Source: Erwinia rhapontici (lineage in GTDB: Bacteria > Pseudomonadota > Gammaproteobacteria > Enterobacterales > Enterobacteriaceae). From it: DNA of 64,000 nt. The notes under the pieces were generated by a model that was not told where the DNA came from, made no database searches, and was given only the letters and a program-made list of their open reading frames with translations. Positions 10,671-20,013 of this stretch are shown one piece after another. The translations under genes were made by a program, and so were the position numbers. Where the stretch lies: the NCBI RefSeq assembly GCF_012271765.1, contig NZ_VRKO01000016.1:124001-188000 (forward strand), given 5' to 3'. Numbering within the stretch: position 1 is the stretch's first letter; each line of letters opens with the position of its first letter.

Positions 10671-11810
10671 TCAGAGATAGACCCGCAGATACTCTGTCAG
10701 GCACAGGAGCGCCATCGCTTGTCCATACGGCATTGAGGTCAGCGGTATCTGGCGGTAATAGTCTAAATCACTGCCCATCGCGGTGCCGAATGACACCTGC
10801 GTCAGCTCACCGTCATCATTGATGTGTTCCATCACACCTTTCAGTGCGCGCTCGGCCACAGGATAATAGTCGCGGCTGAGATAGCGTTTACGCACAGCTT
10901 TCAGGATGCCGTAAGCGAAACCGGCAGTCGCCGAGGCTTCAAGATACGCGTCACGATCGTCCAGCAGCGTATGCCATAACCCGCTTTCATGCTGGCACTC
11001 CGCCAGCGCTTTCACCTGTCTTTCCAGCACCTGAAGCAAGTAGCGGCGGGTGGCGTGTTGCTCCGGCCAGTTCATCAGTTCAAGAAAATCGGGAATGGCG
11101 ATGGTCAGCCAGCTGTTACCGCGCGCCCAGCGGGCGTTGGCAAAGTTGTGGTGGCCGTCGAATGTCCAGCCGTGGAACCACAGGCCGGTCTGGCGATCCA
11201 TCAGATATTGTGTATGCAGCAGAAACTGATAGGTGGCTTCTTCGACAAACTCCGGACGGTTAAGCAACTGGCCTATTTTCGCCAGTGGCAACACGCTCAT
11301 CATCAGCGTGTCATCCCACATCTGCTGGTGGTTCTCATTGTTATAGACCAGATGCTGAATACCATTATGCTCAGTGCGTGGCATGTCATACATCACCCAT
11401 TCTGCCCAGCGTTCCAGTACCGGGCGCAGGGACGGATCGCGCGTTTCTTCATAGCGGTACGCGAGGGTCAGGAACGGACAGACAGTATTGACGTTTTTGG
11501 TCGGTGTACCCTCCTGGAGCCGTGCACTAAACCAGTCATCGATACGTTGCAGGGTCAGCTTATCGCCGGTCTGCTGGTAATAGTGATACATGCCGTACAG
11601 CCCGATGCCGTGCGTCCACTCCCAGCCTGCCCAGCCTTTGGTATCAATCACCCGGCCATCATCCAGGCGCAGCAAAAATTCGCCGCTTTCATCAGTAATG
11701 CCGACCAGATTATCACTGACGCGGGCAATCAGCTGCTGTAGCGCGGTGCGCGGCAGCAGGTATTCGGGCTGGCGCAGCAGTGCGCTGAACTTAACCGGGT
11801 AAACTGTCAT
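10671..11810 (-). CDS. rhiN: GH105 unsaturated rhamnogalacturonyl hydrolase (RhiN-like)
   Basis: Enzymes of this family remove the unsaturated galacturonyl residue from rhamnogalacturonan oligomers made by lyases. The 379-aa protein has the (alpha/alpha)6-barrel signatures of GH105: GWEWTHGIGLYG, the catalytic-Asp motif QMWDDTLMMSV and WARGNSWLTIAI. No signal peptide is seen, so it should be cytoplasmic. ATG 11810 has AGGAG upstream and overlaps the transporter gene by 20 nt, so the two are probably translationally coupled, as in the Dickeya rhiTN pair. The symbol is assigned by family and context. Confidence 0.85.
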   Translation of the reverse strand: MTVYPVKFSALLRQPEYLLPRTALQQLIARVSDNLVGITDESGEFLLRLDDGRVIDTKGWAGWEWTHGIGLYGMYHYYQQTGDKLTLQRIDDWFSARLQEGTPTKNVNTVCPFLTLAYRYEETRDPSLRPVLERWAEWVMYDMPRTEHNGIQHLVYNNENHQQMWDDTLMMSVLPLAKIGQLLNRPEFVEEATYQFLLHTQYLMDRQTGLWFHGWTFDGHHNFANARWARGNSWLTIAIPDFLELMNWPEQHATRRYLLQVLERQVKALAECQHESGLWHTLLDDRDAYLEASATAGFAYGILKAVRKRYLSRDYYPVAERALKGVMEHINDDGELTQVSFGTAMGSDLDYYRQIPLTSMPYGQAMALLCLTEYLRVYL

Positions 11811-13401
11811 CGTGGTGCTCCTGAGGTCGGATAGAAGGGAAGGCGGCGCGTGTTTCTGACAACGCTGCTGCCTGAGGTTTATGACGATTGAGGTAGCCAA
11901 CATTGTTGTTACCCCAGAGATTCTCATACGGCATACCGGTCAGGGTTTCGACGGTGGCACGTGCTTCCGGTGTCAGCTGCTGCGGAACCACACCATCGGC
12001 CTGGCGCATTTTCAGCGTTTCTTCGCGCAGGGTATGGTGAGTGGCAAGATTGAGTTTAAAGCGCAGGGAGATAATAAAACCGAATGTCAGCATCACCAGC
12101 GTGCCGGCACCGAGAATAACGACAATGGTATGGCCGACCTGGGGAAGCTGCTCCGCTTTGCCCGAGACAAACCCGGAAAGTTGCAGGACGATACCGACCA
12201 CCATCACTGCACCTGCCTGTGAGGCTTTGCGCGTCAGCGTCATGATTCCGGCAAAAATCCCCTCGCGCCGCTGACCGGTAATGGCTTCATCCACATCCGC
12301 AATGTAGGTGTAAATATTCCACGGGATATAGTTGATGCCACCACGCCCCAGACCCGCTACCGCGGAAATCAACAGCAGCAGTGCCAGGTTATTACTCATA
12401 CCCGCGTACCACAGCAGGCAGTATGAGAGGGCGCTGGCGGCAAACAGTGCCACCACCAGGCGATAGGCCGGGGCAGGCCCAATGCGAATACATAACGGGA
12501 TCATGCCAATCACCGCGATAAATTGCAGGACCGCCATGGTGCCCATCAGGTTGGAGGCCAGCTGCGCGCTCTGCATCAGCACAAAAACCACGTACCAGGT
12601 AAACACCGCGTTAAACACATCCTGAGCGATGTAGCCGCCGAGATACATACCAAGATGCTGGCGGAATATACGGATACGTAACGTTGATGCCAGCTCGACA
12701 TACAGGCGTTTCAGGCTCTGGCCCAGCGTGAGGTGTTTTTTCTCCTCCTCTGCGCGTTTTGACTCTTCCGACATGGCATCGGCCGGACGCTCCCAGGTGA
12801 AGAACCACACCAGCGTCAGCACGATGGCACAGAGTGTGGAAAACACCAGGCTGGAATAGAAGAATGACACCGCGTTGTCCTTACCGAAAACCCCCAGCAG
12901 GATGCCCGGTAAAAAGGCGGCAAGAATCGCAGATAGCTGGGCGAGGGCGATACGGGCACCGGAGAAGCGCGTTTTCTGCTTAAAGTCGTCGGTCATTTCC
13001 GGTACCAGTGTTTCATAGGGCACCAGCACCATGGTGTAGACGATATCAAACAGCAGATAAGTGAGCAGATACCACAGGTAGCTCATATCCCCGACCCACA
13101 TCAGGCTGTAGCTGAACACACAGGGAATGCCGAGCAAAATAAAGAACTTACGGCGGCCAAAGCGTTTACCCAGCCGGGTGCTGCCGAAGTTATCGGTGAG
13201 AAAGCCCATCAGTGGACTGATCACGGCGTCCAGCACCCGGGCAAGGGCGAAGATAAAGGTCGCTTCAATTGGCGTCAGGCCACAGAAGGTGGTGTAAAAA
13301 TAAAGCAGCCATGCGGCGGTCAGGGCAGTAGTGCCGGCGCCGAGAAAATCACCGGAACCGTAGGCGAGATAATTTGCCAGTCCGATCTTACGAGTGTGCA
13401 T
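11791..13401 (-). CDS. rhiT: GPH-family rhamnogalacturonide transporter (RhiT-like)
   Basis: A 536-aa sugar:cation symporter of the MFS/GPH type with about 12 membrane segments. It carries the GPH pattern of a charged loop after helix 2 (LARVLDAVISPLMGFLTDNF, then a KRFGRRKF stretch). Its partner gene encodes a GH105 hydrolase and a KdgR-like site lies upstream, so uptake of rhamnogalacturonan oligomers is the best guess. A C-terminal tail of about 80 soluble residues includes MPYENLWGNNNVGYLNRHKP. Start ATG 13401 has AAGGAG upstream. Confidence 0.82.
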   Translation of the reverse strand: MHTRKIGLANYLAYGSGDFLGAGTTALTAAWLLYFYTTFCGLTPIEATFIFALARVLDAVISPLMGFLTDNFGSTRLGKRFGRRKFFILLGIPCVFSYSLMWVGDMSYLWYLLTYLLFDIVYTMVLVPYETLVPEMTDDFKQKTRFSGARIALAQLSAILAAFLPGILLGVFGKDNAVSFFYSSLVFSTLCAIVLTLVWFFTWERPADAMSEESKRAEEEKKHLTLGQSLKRLYVELASTLRIRIFRQHLGMYLGGYIAQDVFNAVFTWYVVFVLMQSAQLASNLMGTMAVLQFIAVIGMIPLCIRIGPAPAYRLVVALFAASALSYCLLWYAGMSNNLALLLLISAVAGLGRGGINYIPWNIYTYIADVDEAITGQRREGIFAGIMTLTRKASQAGAVMVVGIVLQLSGFVSGKAEQLPQVGHTIVVILGAGTLVMLTFGFIISLRFKLNLATHHTLREETLKMRQADGVVPQQLTPEARATVETLTGMPYENLWGNNNVGYLNRHKPQAAALSETRAAFPSIRPQEHHDDSLPG

Positions 13402-13774
13402 CAGGAAAACTCCTTGCGCGGTGGGGTGGCTTCAGCCACAGGTTCCGGACAACTCATACGGATGCTGGAAAAATAGAGCGTTCGCGATGGCTGAACCTTG
13501 CCGTTTTTGCCATCTGAGGCAAGAAGGTGGCAAAATGGCCGTCATCGGTGTGTCGCACATCTAAATTTATAAAACACTGTTTTGTTTTTATCGAAAGTAG
13601 CGGTTCATTTTGTTGATGAACAGCACAGAAAGAGGGTGAAGGGCAACGCTGAGAGAGTGAAATGCCGTAAAGCCGAGCGATTAACCAAAGAAAAGTCAGT
13701 TGCAGGTTGAAAGAAAACGATTCTCTCGCTCATACTGCGGTAACGTTAACGACATGAACACAAGGACAGATAGC
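13402..13774. other. Divergent intergenic region rhiT / hinT
   Basis: A 373-bp spacer between the rhiT-like gene and hinT. Besides the KdgR-like site, the segment around 13560-13610 is AT-rich and is the likely promoter zone of rhiT. I see no coding sequence or convincing RNA gene here. Confidence 0.6.
13571..13584. promoter_or_regulatory. KdgR-type operator upstream of rhiT-rhiN
   Basis: AAAACACTGTTTTG fits the KdgR core AAAYRYYRTTT exactly. It lies 170 bp upstream of the rhiT start. KdgR represses pectin and rhamnogalacturonan genes in Dickeya and Pectobacterium. hinT, read the other way, begins about 190 bp from the site. Confidence 0.6.
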
Positions 13775-14125
13775 ATGGCTGAAGAAACCATTTTCAGTAA
13801 AATTATCCGCCGTGAACTCCCGGCCGACATCGTCTATCAGGATGAACTGGTCACGGCATTTCGCGATATCTCCCCGCAGGCGCCGACGCACATTCTTATC
13901 ATTCCTAACCTGCTGATTGCCACGGCTAACGATGCTGTCGCCGGGCACGAAGCCGCGCTGGGACGTATGATCACCGTAGCGGCGAAAATCGCGAAGGATG
14001 AAGGGATTGCTGAAGACGGCTACCGTTTGATCATGAACTGCAATAAACACGGCGGGCAGGAGGTTTATCATATCCACCTGCATCTTGTCGGTGGCCGACC
14101 TTTAGGCCCAATGCTGGCGTCCTGA
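13775..14125 (+). CDS. hinT: HIT-family purine nucleoside phosphoramidase
   Basis: HinT hydrolyses adenosine phosphoramidates and acyl-AMP. The 116-aa protein carries the histidine triad HIHLHL near the C-terminus and matches E. coli HinT throughout ([14 protein letters not shown]), though it lacks the last few residues. Start ATG 13775 follows AAGGA. It opens the co-directional run hinT-ycfL-lpoB-thiK-nagZ-ycfP. Confidence 0.97.
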   Translation: MAEETIFSKIIRRELPADIVYQDELVTAFRDISPQAPTHILIIPNLLIATANDAVAGHEAALGRMITVAAKIAKDEGIAEDGYRLIMNCNKHGGQEVYHIHLHLVGGRPLGPMLAS

Positions 14126-14151
14126 ACGCCAACGAATACGGACATAATCCT

Positions 14152-14520
14152 ATGCGGGCAAGCGTAACGGCCATCACGTTACTGATAGCATTAACCGGAT
14201 GCAGCAGCGATCGTACTGCCATAAATACCTCACAGTCACTGGTGATGGAATCGTCAGTATTGTCAGCGGGGATCACGACCGACGAACCGACGATCCGCGA
14301 GACAGAAGGACAACAGCGCGCGTCAACGGTACTATTTAATCAGCAGGAAAAACCGGTCCAGGTGACCTACCGATTCTATTGGTATGATGACAAAGGGCTG
14401 GAAATCTTGCCGTTTGAACGACCACATACCCTGACGGTACCCGCTCATGGTAAAGCCGAAATTTCATCTCAAACCGGTAATCTGACGGCGAGCAAAGTTC
14501 GTCTCTATCTGTATCTGTAA
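14152..14520 (+). CDS. ycfL: YcfL lipoprotein (DUF1425)
   Basis: A 122-aa predicted lipoprotein: short hydrophobic signal and lipobox LIALTGC, with acylated Cys about residue 17, then a beta-rich DUF1425 domain (VTYRFYWYDDKGLEI). Its position between hinT and lpoB is as in E. coli. The function is unknown; the order next to lpoB suggests a cell-envelope role. Confidence 0.92.
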   Translation: MRASVTAITLLIALTGCSSDRTAINTSQSLVMESSVLSAGITTDEPTIRETEGQQRASTVLFNQQEKPVQVTYRFYWYDDKGLEILPFERPHTLTVPAHGKAEISSQTGNLTASKVRLYLYL

Positions 14521-14531
14521 GGAGTTATCGC

Positions 14532-15134
14532 GTGAACAGCAACATCGTTAAACGCTCAGGGGTGCTGATGCTGGCGCTTTTTCTGAGCGGCTGTGTATTT
14601 TTTCAGAAGCAACAGGAAACGGCACCCCCTGCGCCCGTTGAACCGGTGCAGCCACCGATTACTGTGCCTGAACAGCCAAAAGCAGAGCCGGGGCAGAACG
14701 TGCCACCGCCGCCGAAAATGCAAACCCTCAACTGGCCAGCCAGTGTTTCTCCGCTGATTGCCCAGATGCTCAAAGCGGATGGCGTTACGCCTGGCGGCGT
14801 GCTGCTGGTGGATAATGTAAAAAACAGCACCAACGGCAGCCTGCAAAGTGCTAAAGCGACGGCTGCGCTGCAAAGTGCGTTGAAGGATAACACCCAGTTT
14901 ACGCTGGTGACGCCACAACAACTGGCGGTGGCGAAGCAGACGCTCGGTCTGTCAGCGGATGACAGCCTGGTCTCACGCAGTAAAGCGGTGGGTCTGGCGC
15001 GTTACGTGGGTGCACAGTATGTGCTGTACAGCAATGCGGAGGGGGATGTGAAAGCACCCACGCTGCAAATGCAGTTAATGCTGGTGCAGACCGGCGAAAT
15101 CATCTGGTCAGGTAGCGGTGCCGTTGTGCACTGA
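14532..15134 (+). CDS. lpoB: Outer-membrane activator of PBP1B, LpoB
   Basis: LpoB reaches from the outer membrane to stimulate peptidoglycan synthase PBP1B. The 200-aa precursor has a signal and lipobox LALFLSGC, a long Pro/Gln-rich disordered linker (about residues 28-65), then the globular domain. Start is GTG 14532 with AAGGAG. Its end overlaps thiK by 17 nt. Confidence 0.95.
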   Translation: MNSNIVKRSGVLMLALFLSGCVFFQKQQETAPPAPVEPVQPPITVPEQPKAEPGQNVPPPPKMQTLNWPASVSPLIAQMLKADGVTPGGVLLVDNVKNSTNGSLQSAKATAALQSALKDNTQFTLVTPQQLAVAKQTLGLSADDSLVSRSKAVGLARYVGAQYVLYSNAEGDVKAPTLQMQLMLVQTGEIIWSGSGAVVH

Positions 15135-15963
15135 TCCCGCCCTTGAGCGGCTGATCATGCAACAATTTCCGGCGGCGCGAGCCGCCGGTTCTTTTTCCCC
15201 CCTTGAGGGATTGAGCGGGTGCAGTGTTCAGGTTTCGCTTGAGGGAGTTTCCCTGCTGGCCAGGCGTGCCGCAGGGCTGCAGACCATGCCTGGGGTGGAT
15301 CGCCAGCGTGAATACCGCCTGCTGCGCAAACTGGCCGCCAGCGGCCTTACACCGCGCGTTTATGGACGCAATGCGGACTGGCTGCTTCTGGCCTGGCAGC
15401 CGGGTAACGTGCTGTCGACAGGGCAGTGGGACAGGTGGGTAGAACCTCTGGTGAATGAAGTCGTCCGCTTGCACCGTCAGCCGCTGTCAGGATACCCCTT
15501 ACAGCTGCTGCCGCTGCTGATGAGCTACTGGCAGCGCAGTCAGCCTGCGCGGCGCCAGATACACTGGCTGCGGGCGCTAAAGCGCTGTCAGCGGCAGGGC
15601 GAACCGAAACCATTACGGATGGCCTTACTGCATATGGATATTCACTGTGGGAACCTGATCCTCAATGACGGGCGCCTGCGACTGATTGACTGGGAGTACG
15701 CCGGTGATGGCGATGTGGCGCTGGAACTGGCCGCGATCATAATGGGTAACGGGCTGGATGCACAGCAACAGCAGCGTTTGATTGTCCATTATTCGGATCG
15801 GCAACAATTTGATTATGACCTACTACGACGGCAGGTTGACCGTTGGTTACCGTGGCTCGATCTACTGGCGACCAGCTGGTATGAGTTACGCTGGCAGCAA
15901 AGTGGTGAACACCAATTTAAGACGCTGGCAGCCGAGGGCTGGCAGCGCATGTCATCAGGTTAA
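15118..15963 (+). CDS. thiK: Thiamine kinase
   Basis: ThiK phosphorylates salvaged thiamine to thiamine monophosphate. The 281-aa aminoglycoside-phosphotransferase-fold protein has the Brenner motif LLHMDIHCGNLIL and the metal motif LRLIDWEYAGDGD. The N-terminal half is more divergent from E. coli than the C-terminal half. GTG 15118 is the first available start and overlaps lpoB; a TTG at 15124 is possible. Confidence 0.9.
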   Translation: MPLCTDPALERLIMQQFPAARAAGSFSPLEGLSGCSVQVSLEGVSLLARRAAGLQTMPGVDRQREYRLLRKLAASGLTPRVYGRNADWLLLAWQPGNVLSTGQWDRWVEPLVNEVVRLHRQPLSGYPLQLLPLLMSYWQRSQPARRQIHWLRALKRCQRQGEPKPLRMALLHMDIHCGNLILNDGRLRLIDWEYAGDGDVALELAAIIMGNGLDAQQQQRLIVHYSDRQQFDYDLLRRQVDRWLPWLDLLATSWYELRWQQSGEHQFKTLAAEGWQRMSSG

Positions 15964-15973
15964 GAGGTGAAGT

Positions 15974-17005
15974 GTGGGACCGGTAATGTTAGATGTACAA
16001 GGCGGCGAACTGGATGCCGAAGAGCGTGAAATTTTACAACACCCGCTGGTTGGCGGACTGATCCTGTTCAGCCGTAACTATCACGATCCGGCGCAGCTGC
16101 GTGAGCTGGTGCGACAGATCCGTGCGGCATCGCGCCATCGTTTGGTGGTGGCCGTCGATCAGGAAGGTGGCCGCGTTCAGCGCTTCCGCGACGGATTTAC
16201 GCGTCTGCCGGCGATGCAGGCTTTTGCCGCATTACATCGTGGTGAGCAGGCAGAGGCACTGGCCCAGCAGGCAGGCTGGTTGATGGCCTCTGAAATGATT
16301 GCAATGGATATTGATATCAGCTTCGCCCCGGTACTGGATATTGGTCACGGCAGCGCGGCCATCGGCGAACGCTCATTCCATGAAAATCCGCAGGTTGCCC
16401 TGCAAATGGCGCGTTCATTTATTCGCGGGATGCACGACGCGGGAATGAAAACCACGGGTAAGCATTTCCCGGGACATGGTGCTGTGAGTGCAGATTCCCA
16501 TAAAGAAACTCCGCGAGATACGCGCAGTGAAGCCGAGATCCGCCAGCATGACATGCCAATCTTCAGGCAGTTGATTGCGGAACAGGCGCTGGACGCAATT
16601 ATGCCGGCCCACGTTATCTATACTGAAGTTGATCCGCGCCCGGCCAGCGGTTCGTCACACTGGCTAAAAACCGTGCTGCGTGAGGAACTTGGTTTTGACG
16701 GCGTCATCTTTTCAGATGATTTGTCGATGGAAGGTGCGGCTATTATGGGCAGCTATGCCGAGCGGGGTCAGGCCGCGTTGGATGCCGGGTGTGACATGAT
16801 TCTGGTATGCAATAATCGTCAGGGAGCGGTGAGCGTGTTGGATAACCTGTCGCCGATCAATGCTGAAAGGGTGACGCAGCTTTACCATCGAAGCTCATTT
16901 ACCCATCAGCAACTGCGTGACTCGACACGCTGGAAAGAGACCAGTGCCACACTGAGTCAATTGCAGGAACGCTGGCTGGAACATAAAGCGGCGGCAGGCA
17001 TCTGA
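15974..17005 (+). CDS. nagZ: Beta-N-acetylhexosaminidase NagZ
   Basis: NagZ (GH3) removes GlcNAc from 1,6-anhydro-muropeptides in cytoplasmic cell-wall recycling, which influences AmpC induction in species that have ampR. It is 343 aa and starts GTG 15974 ([10 protein letters not shown]). The [16 protein letters not shown] loop carries the acid/base His-Asp pair, and the nucleophile Asp lies in [10 protein letters not shown]. Confidence 0.97.
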   Translation: MGPVMLDVQGGELDAEEREILQHPLVGGLILFSRNYHDPAQLRELVRQIRAASRHRLVVAVDQEGGRVQRFRDGFTRLPAMQAFAALHRGEQAEALAQQAGWLMASEMIAMDIDISFAPVLDIGHGSAAIGERSFHENPQVALQMARSFIRGMHDAGMKTTGKHFPGHGAVSADSHKETPRDTRSEAEIRQHDMPIFRQLIAEQALDAIMPAHVIYTEVDPRPASGSSHWLKTVLREELGFDGVIFSDDLSMEGAAIMGSYAERGQAALDAGCDMILVCNNRQGAVSVLDNLSPINAERVTQLYHRSSFTHQQLRDSTRWKETSATLSQLQERWLEHKAAAGI

Positions 17006-17044
17006 TTTCAGGCTGCCTGCGGCGCATCAACGGTGAGGATGACA

Positions 17045-17587
17045 ATGATTATTTATCTGCACGGTTTTGATTCAAACAGCCCGGGCAACCATGAAAAAGT
17101 GTTGCAACTTCAGTTTATTGACCCGGATGTCCGGCTGCTCAGCTACAGCACCCGGCATCCGAAGCACGATATGCAGCATCTGCTGAAAGAGACCTACAAG
17201 ATGTTGCAGCAAAGTGATGACGAACGGCCATTGATTTGTGGTGTTGGTCTGGGCGGCTACTGGGCTGAACGTATCGGCTTCTTGTGTGATGTGCGCCAGG
17301 TGATGTTCAATCCTAACCTGTGGCCACAGGAAGTGATGGAAGGCAAAATTGACCGCCCGGAAGAGTATGTTGATATTGCCACCAAATGCGTCGGCAATTT
17401 CCGTGAGAAGAACCGTGACCGCTGTATGACCATTCTTTCCCGTCATGACGATGCGCTTGATAACCAGCGCAGTGCCGAGGCGTTACAACATTTTTACGAG
17501 CTGATATGGGATGAAGTGGAAGGGCATAAATTCAAGAATATCTCCCATCATCTTCCGCGAATCAAAGCGTTCAAATCATTAGGTTAA
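17045..17587 (+). CDS. ycfP: YcfP, alpha/beta-hydrolase-like protein
   Basis: A 180-aa UPF0227 protein ([18 protein letters not shown]). The fold looks like a small esterase, but the nucleophile elbow reads GVGLGG with no serine, as in E. coli YcfP, so ordinary esterase chemistry is unlikely. The start is set at ATG 17045 by homology and GAGGAT upstream; a GTG or ATG 6-12 nt earlier is possible. Function unknown; it is next to nagZ in many enterobacteria. Confidence 0.92.
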   Translation: MIIYLHGFDSNSPGNHEKVLQLQFIDPDVRLLSYSTRHPKHDMQHLLKETYKMLQQSDDERPLICGVGLGGYWAERIGFLCDVRQVMFNPNLWPQEVMEGKIDRPEEYVDIATKCVGNFREKNRDRCMTILSRHDDALDNQRSAEALQHFYELIWDEVEGHKFKNISHHLPRIKAFKSLG

Positions 17588-17686
17588 TCCCCGTTTTTTA
17601 TCCCTCGAAAACAGACCTCATGCCCGCTAAAAGGCGGGCTGGATGCAGGGTCTTTATTCGTACTATTCTTAGTTTTGCTAATAAAA

Positions 17687-17700
17687 TTGACCAGGATCAA
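17687..17700. promoter_or_regulatory. FNR box upstream of ndh
   Basis: TTGACCAGGATCAA differs from the FNR consensus TTGATNNNNATCAA by one base. It lies about 135 bp before the ndh start. FNR repression of ndh in anaerobiosis is established in E. coli. Confidence 0.75.
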
Positions 17701-17833
17701 TTTTCTTAGAACAGATGAATTCCCTCGTGTTATTCTGGCCCCAGCTCGCGAATTAACATCGCCAACCCTATGTTTACTAAGGTTATTTATTTAACTTTTA
17801 GTTAACGATTGGTTTACTTTTAGAGAGGGTCGT

Positions 17834-19138
17834 TTGACAACACCTATGAAAAAAATTGTAATCATCGGCGGAGGTGCCGGAGGTCTTGAACTGGCGACTC
17901 AGCTGGGGCACAAACTGGGCCGCAAGAAGAAAGCACACATTACGCTGGTGGATCGTAACCACAGCCATTTGTGGAAACCCTTGTTACACGAAGTGGCAAC
18001 CGGGTCGCTGGATGAAGGTATTGACGGCCTGAGCTACCTGGCACATGCGCACAAACATGGTTTCAGCTTCCAGCTGGGAACGCTCACCAACCTCGATCGT
18101 GAGAATAACCGTCTGCAACTGGCTGAAATTCGCGATGCGCAGGGTGAACTTCTGGTCCCGGAGCGTGAGCTGGCGTATGACACGCTGGTGATGGCGCTGG
18201 GGAGCACCTCAAACGACTTTGGTACGCCGGGCGTAAAAGACAACTGTATCTTCCTCGATAATCCACACCAGGCACGCCGTTTCCATAATGAGATGCTGAA
18301 CCTGTTCCTGAAGTTTTCCGCCAGTGAAGGTTCGCAGGATAAGGTTAATATCGCTATTGTCGGCGCGGGTGCGACCGGCGTTGAGCTGTCAGCCGAGCTG
18401 CATAACGCGGTGAAACAGCTGCACAGCTATGGCTATAAAGGTCTGGACAGCCAGGCGTTGAACGTCACGCTGGTGGAAGCCGGTGAACGTATTCTGCCTG
18501 CACTGCCACCGCGTATCTCCAGCGCGGCTCACAGCGAGCTGACCAAGTTGGGGGTACGCGTGCTGACTCAGACGATGGTCACCAGCGCGGATAAAAAAGG
18601 TCTGAACACCAAGAGCGGCGAATTTATTGATGCCGATCTGATGGTCTGGGCGGCAGGGATCAAGGCACCGGACTTTATGAAAGAGCTGGGCGGCCTGGAA
18701 ACCAACCGTATTAACCAGCTCGTGGTTGAGCCAACCTTACAGACGACTCGTGACCCGAACATTTACGCCATTGGTGACTGCGCATCCTGCGCGTTGCCGT
18801 CCGGCGGTTTTGTCCCTCCGCGCGCACAGTCTGCGCACCAGATGGCCTCACGTGTTTTGGCCAATATTCTGGCGGATATAAAAGGGCAGCCACAGAAACC
18901 GTACGTCTATAAAGATCACGGTTCACTGGTCTCACTGTCCCGCTTCAGTACAGTGGGTAGCCTGATGGGTAACCTGATGCGCGGTTCGATGATGGTCGAA
19001 GGGCGCATTGCGCGTTTCGTCTATATCTCGCTGTACCGCATGCACCAGGTTGCGCTGCACGGTTACTTTAAAACCGGGTTGATGGTGCTGGTGGGCAGTA
19101 TCAACCGCGCGATCCGTCCGCGCCTCAAGCTGCACTAA
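17834..19138 (+). CDS. ndh: NADH dehydrogenase type II
   Basis: Ndh is the non-proton-pumping NADH:quinone oxidoreductase attached to the inner membrane face. It is 434 aa, with an FAD-binding [10 protein letters not shown] at the N-terminus, an NAD-binding [13 protein letters not shown] near residue 180, and AIGDCASC. The C-terminal amphipathic region (about the last 40 residues) anchors it. It starts at TTG 17834 ([13 protein letters not shown]), the same rare start used in E. coli. Confidence 0.98.
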   Translation: MTTPMKKIVIIGGGAGGLELATQLGHKLGRKKKAHITLVDRNHSHLWKPLLHEVATGSLDEGIDGLSYLAHAHKHGFSFQLGTLTNLDRENNRLQLAEIRDAQGELLVPERELAYDTLVMALGSTSNDFGTPGVKDNCIFLDNPHQARRFHNEMLNLFLKFSASEGSQDKVNIAIVGAGATGVELSAELHNAVKQLHSYGYKGLDSQALNVTLVEAGERILPALPPRISSAAHSELTKLGVRVLTQTMVTSADKKGLNTKSGEFIDADLMVWAAGIKAPDFMKELGGLETNRINQLVVEPTLQTTRDPNIYAIGDCASCALPSGGFVPPRAQSAHQMASRVLANILADIKGQPQKPYVYKDHGSLVSLSRFSTVGSLMGNLMRGSMMVEGRIARFVYISLYRMHQVALHGYFKTGLMVLVGSINRAIRPRLKLH

Positions 19139-19148
19139 GCTGTGAAAA

Positions 19149-19194
19149 AACGGCTTATACTCCCGGATGAGCGTCTGTGGTGGTATAAGCCGTT
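19149..19194. terminator. Inverted repeat after ndh
   Basis: A perfect 12-bp inverted repeat AACGGCTTATAC/GTATAAGCCGTT encloses 22 nt just after the ndh stop. The T-run on the plus strand is poor, while the minus strand has six T residues beyond the stem. It is probably a terminator or mRNA-end stem. Confidence 0.55.
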
Positions 19195-19418
19195 CTTCTG
19201 ACTCCCCCCGCTAATCCCCTTTGATAAGAACTCTCTTAAAAACTTTCTCTTATCATGCCTGATCCGATTTTCGTCCAGTATTCTTATTGTCACAATCCCC
19301 GGCTGGTAGCAGAATTCCTATCAATTACCACGGCGCGTCGCGCACGCCGAATATGCCGCACCTGTTCAGGATGCCGCAGTAATCAAGAATGCGCGGTAAC
19401 AATGTCAGGAGGTTTCCT

Positions 19419-19958
19419 GTGAATAAATCAATGTTAGCGGGTATTGGTATTGGTGTTGTGGCTGCACTCGGTGTAGCAGCGGTGGCCAGTATGAATGTGT
19501 TCGATCGCAGCCCACAGTTCGCGCAGGTACTTTCAGCCACGCCGATTAAAGAGACCTTGAAGAATCCACGTCAGGAGTGCCGTAACGTCACGCTGACTCA
19601 TCGTCGCGCTGTTCAGGATGAAAACCGCATCGCCGGTTCCGTGCTGGGTGCTGTTGCCGGTGGTGTGCTGGGTCACCAGTTTGGTGGCGGTCGTGGTCGT
19701 GATGTTGCCACCGTGGCGGGTGCGCTGGCGGGGGGCTATGGCGGTAACCAGGTCCAGGGCGCGTTGCAGGATCGTGATACCTACACCACGACCGAGCAGC
19801 GTTGTAAGACGGTCTACGATAAGCAGGAAAAAATGCTGGGTTATGACGTCACTTATAAGATTGGCGACCAGCAGGGTAAAATCCGCATGGAGAATGACCC
19901 GGGTACACGTATTCCGTTAGACGATAATGGTCAGCTGGTGCTGAGTAATAAAGCGTAA
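19419..19958 (+). CDS. ycfJ: YcfJ, glycine-zipper membrane protein
   Basis: A 179-aa protein with one N-terminal membrane segment (MLAGIGIGVVAALGVAAVAS) and a glycine-zipper 2TM domain (GSVLGAVAGGVLGHQFGGG). It is closely similar to E. coli YcfJ. GTG 19419 is chosen because AGGAGG lies 6 nt upstream and homology starts there (NKSMLAG). Function unknown; envelope location is likely. ycfQ, bhsA and ldtC, which lie between ycfJ and mfd in E. coli, are absent. Confidence 0.92.
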   Translation: MNKSMLAGIGIGVVAALGVAAVASMNVFDRSPQFAQVLSATPIKETLKNPRQECRNVTLTHRRAVQDENRIAGSVLGAVAGGVLGHQFGGGRGRDVATVAGALAGGYGGNQVQGALQDRDTYTTTEQRCKTVYDKQEKMLGYDVTYKIGDQQGKIRMENDPGTRIPLDDNGQLVLSNKA

Positions 19959-19983
19959 GTCAGCAGATTGACGCTATACGATG

Positions 19984-20009
19984 AAAAGGGACCTCATGGT
20001 CCCTTTTTT
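19984..20009. terminator. Bidirectional terminator ycfJ / mfd
   Basis: AAAAGGGACC/GGTCCCTTTT stem with a TCAT loop and flanking A and T runs on both strands. It sits between the convergent ends of ycfJ and mfd. Confidence 0.92.
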
Positions 20010-20013
20010 GATG

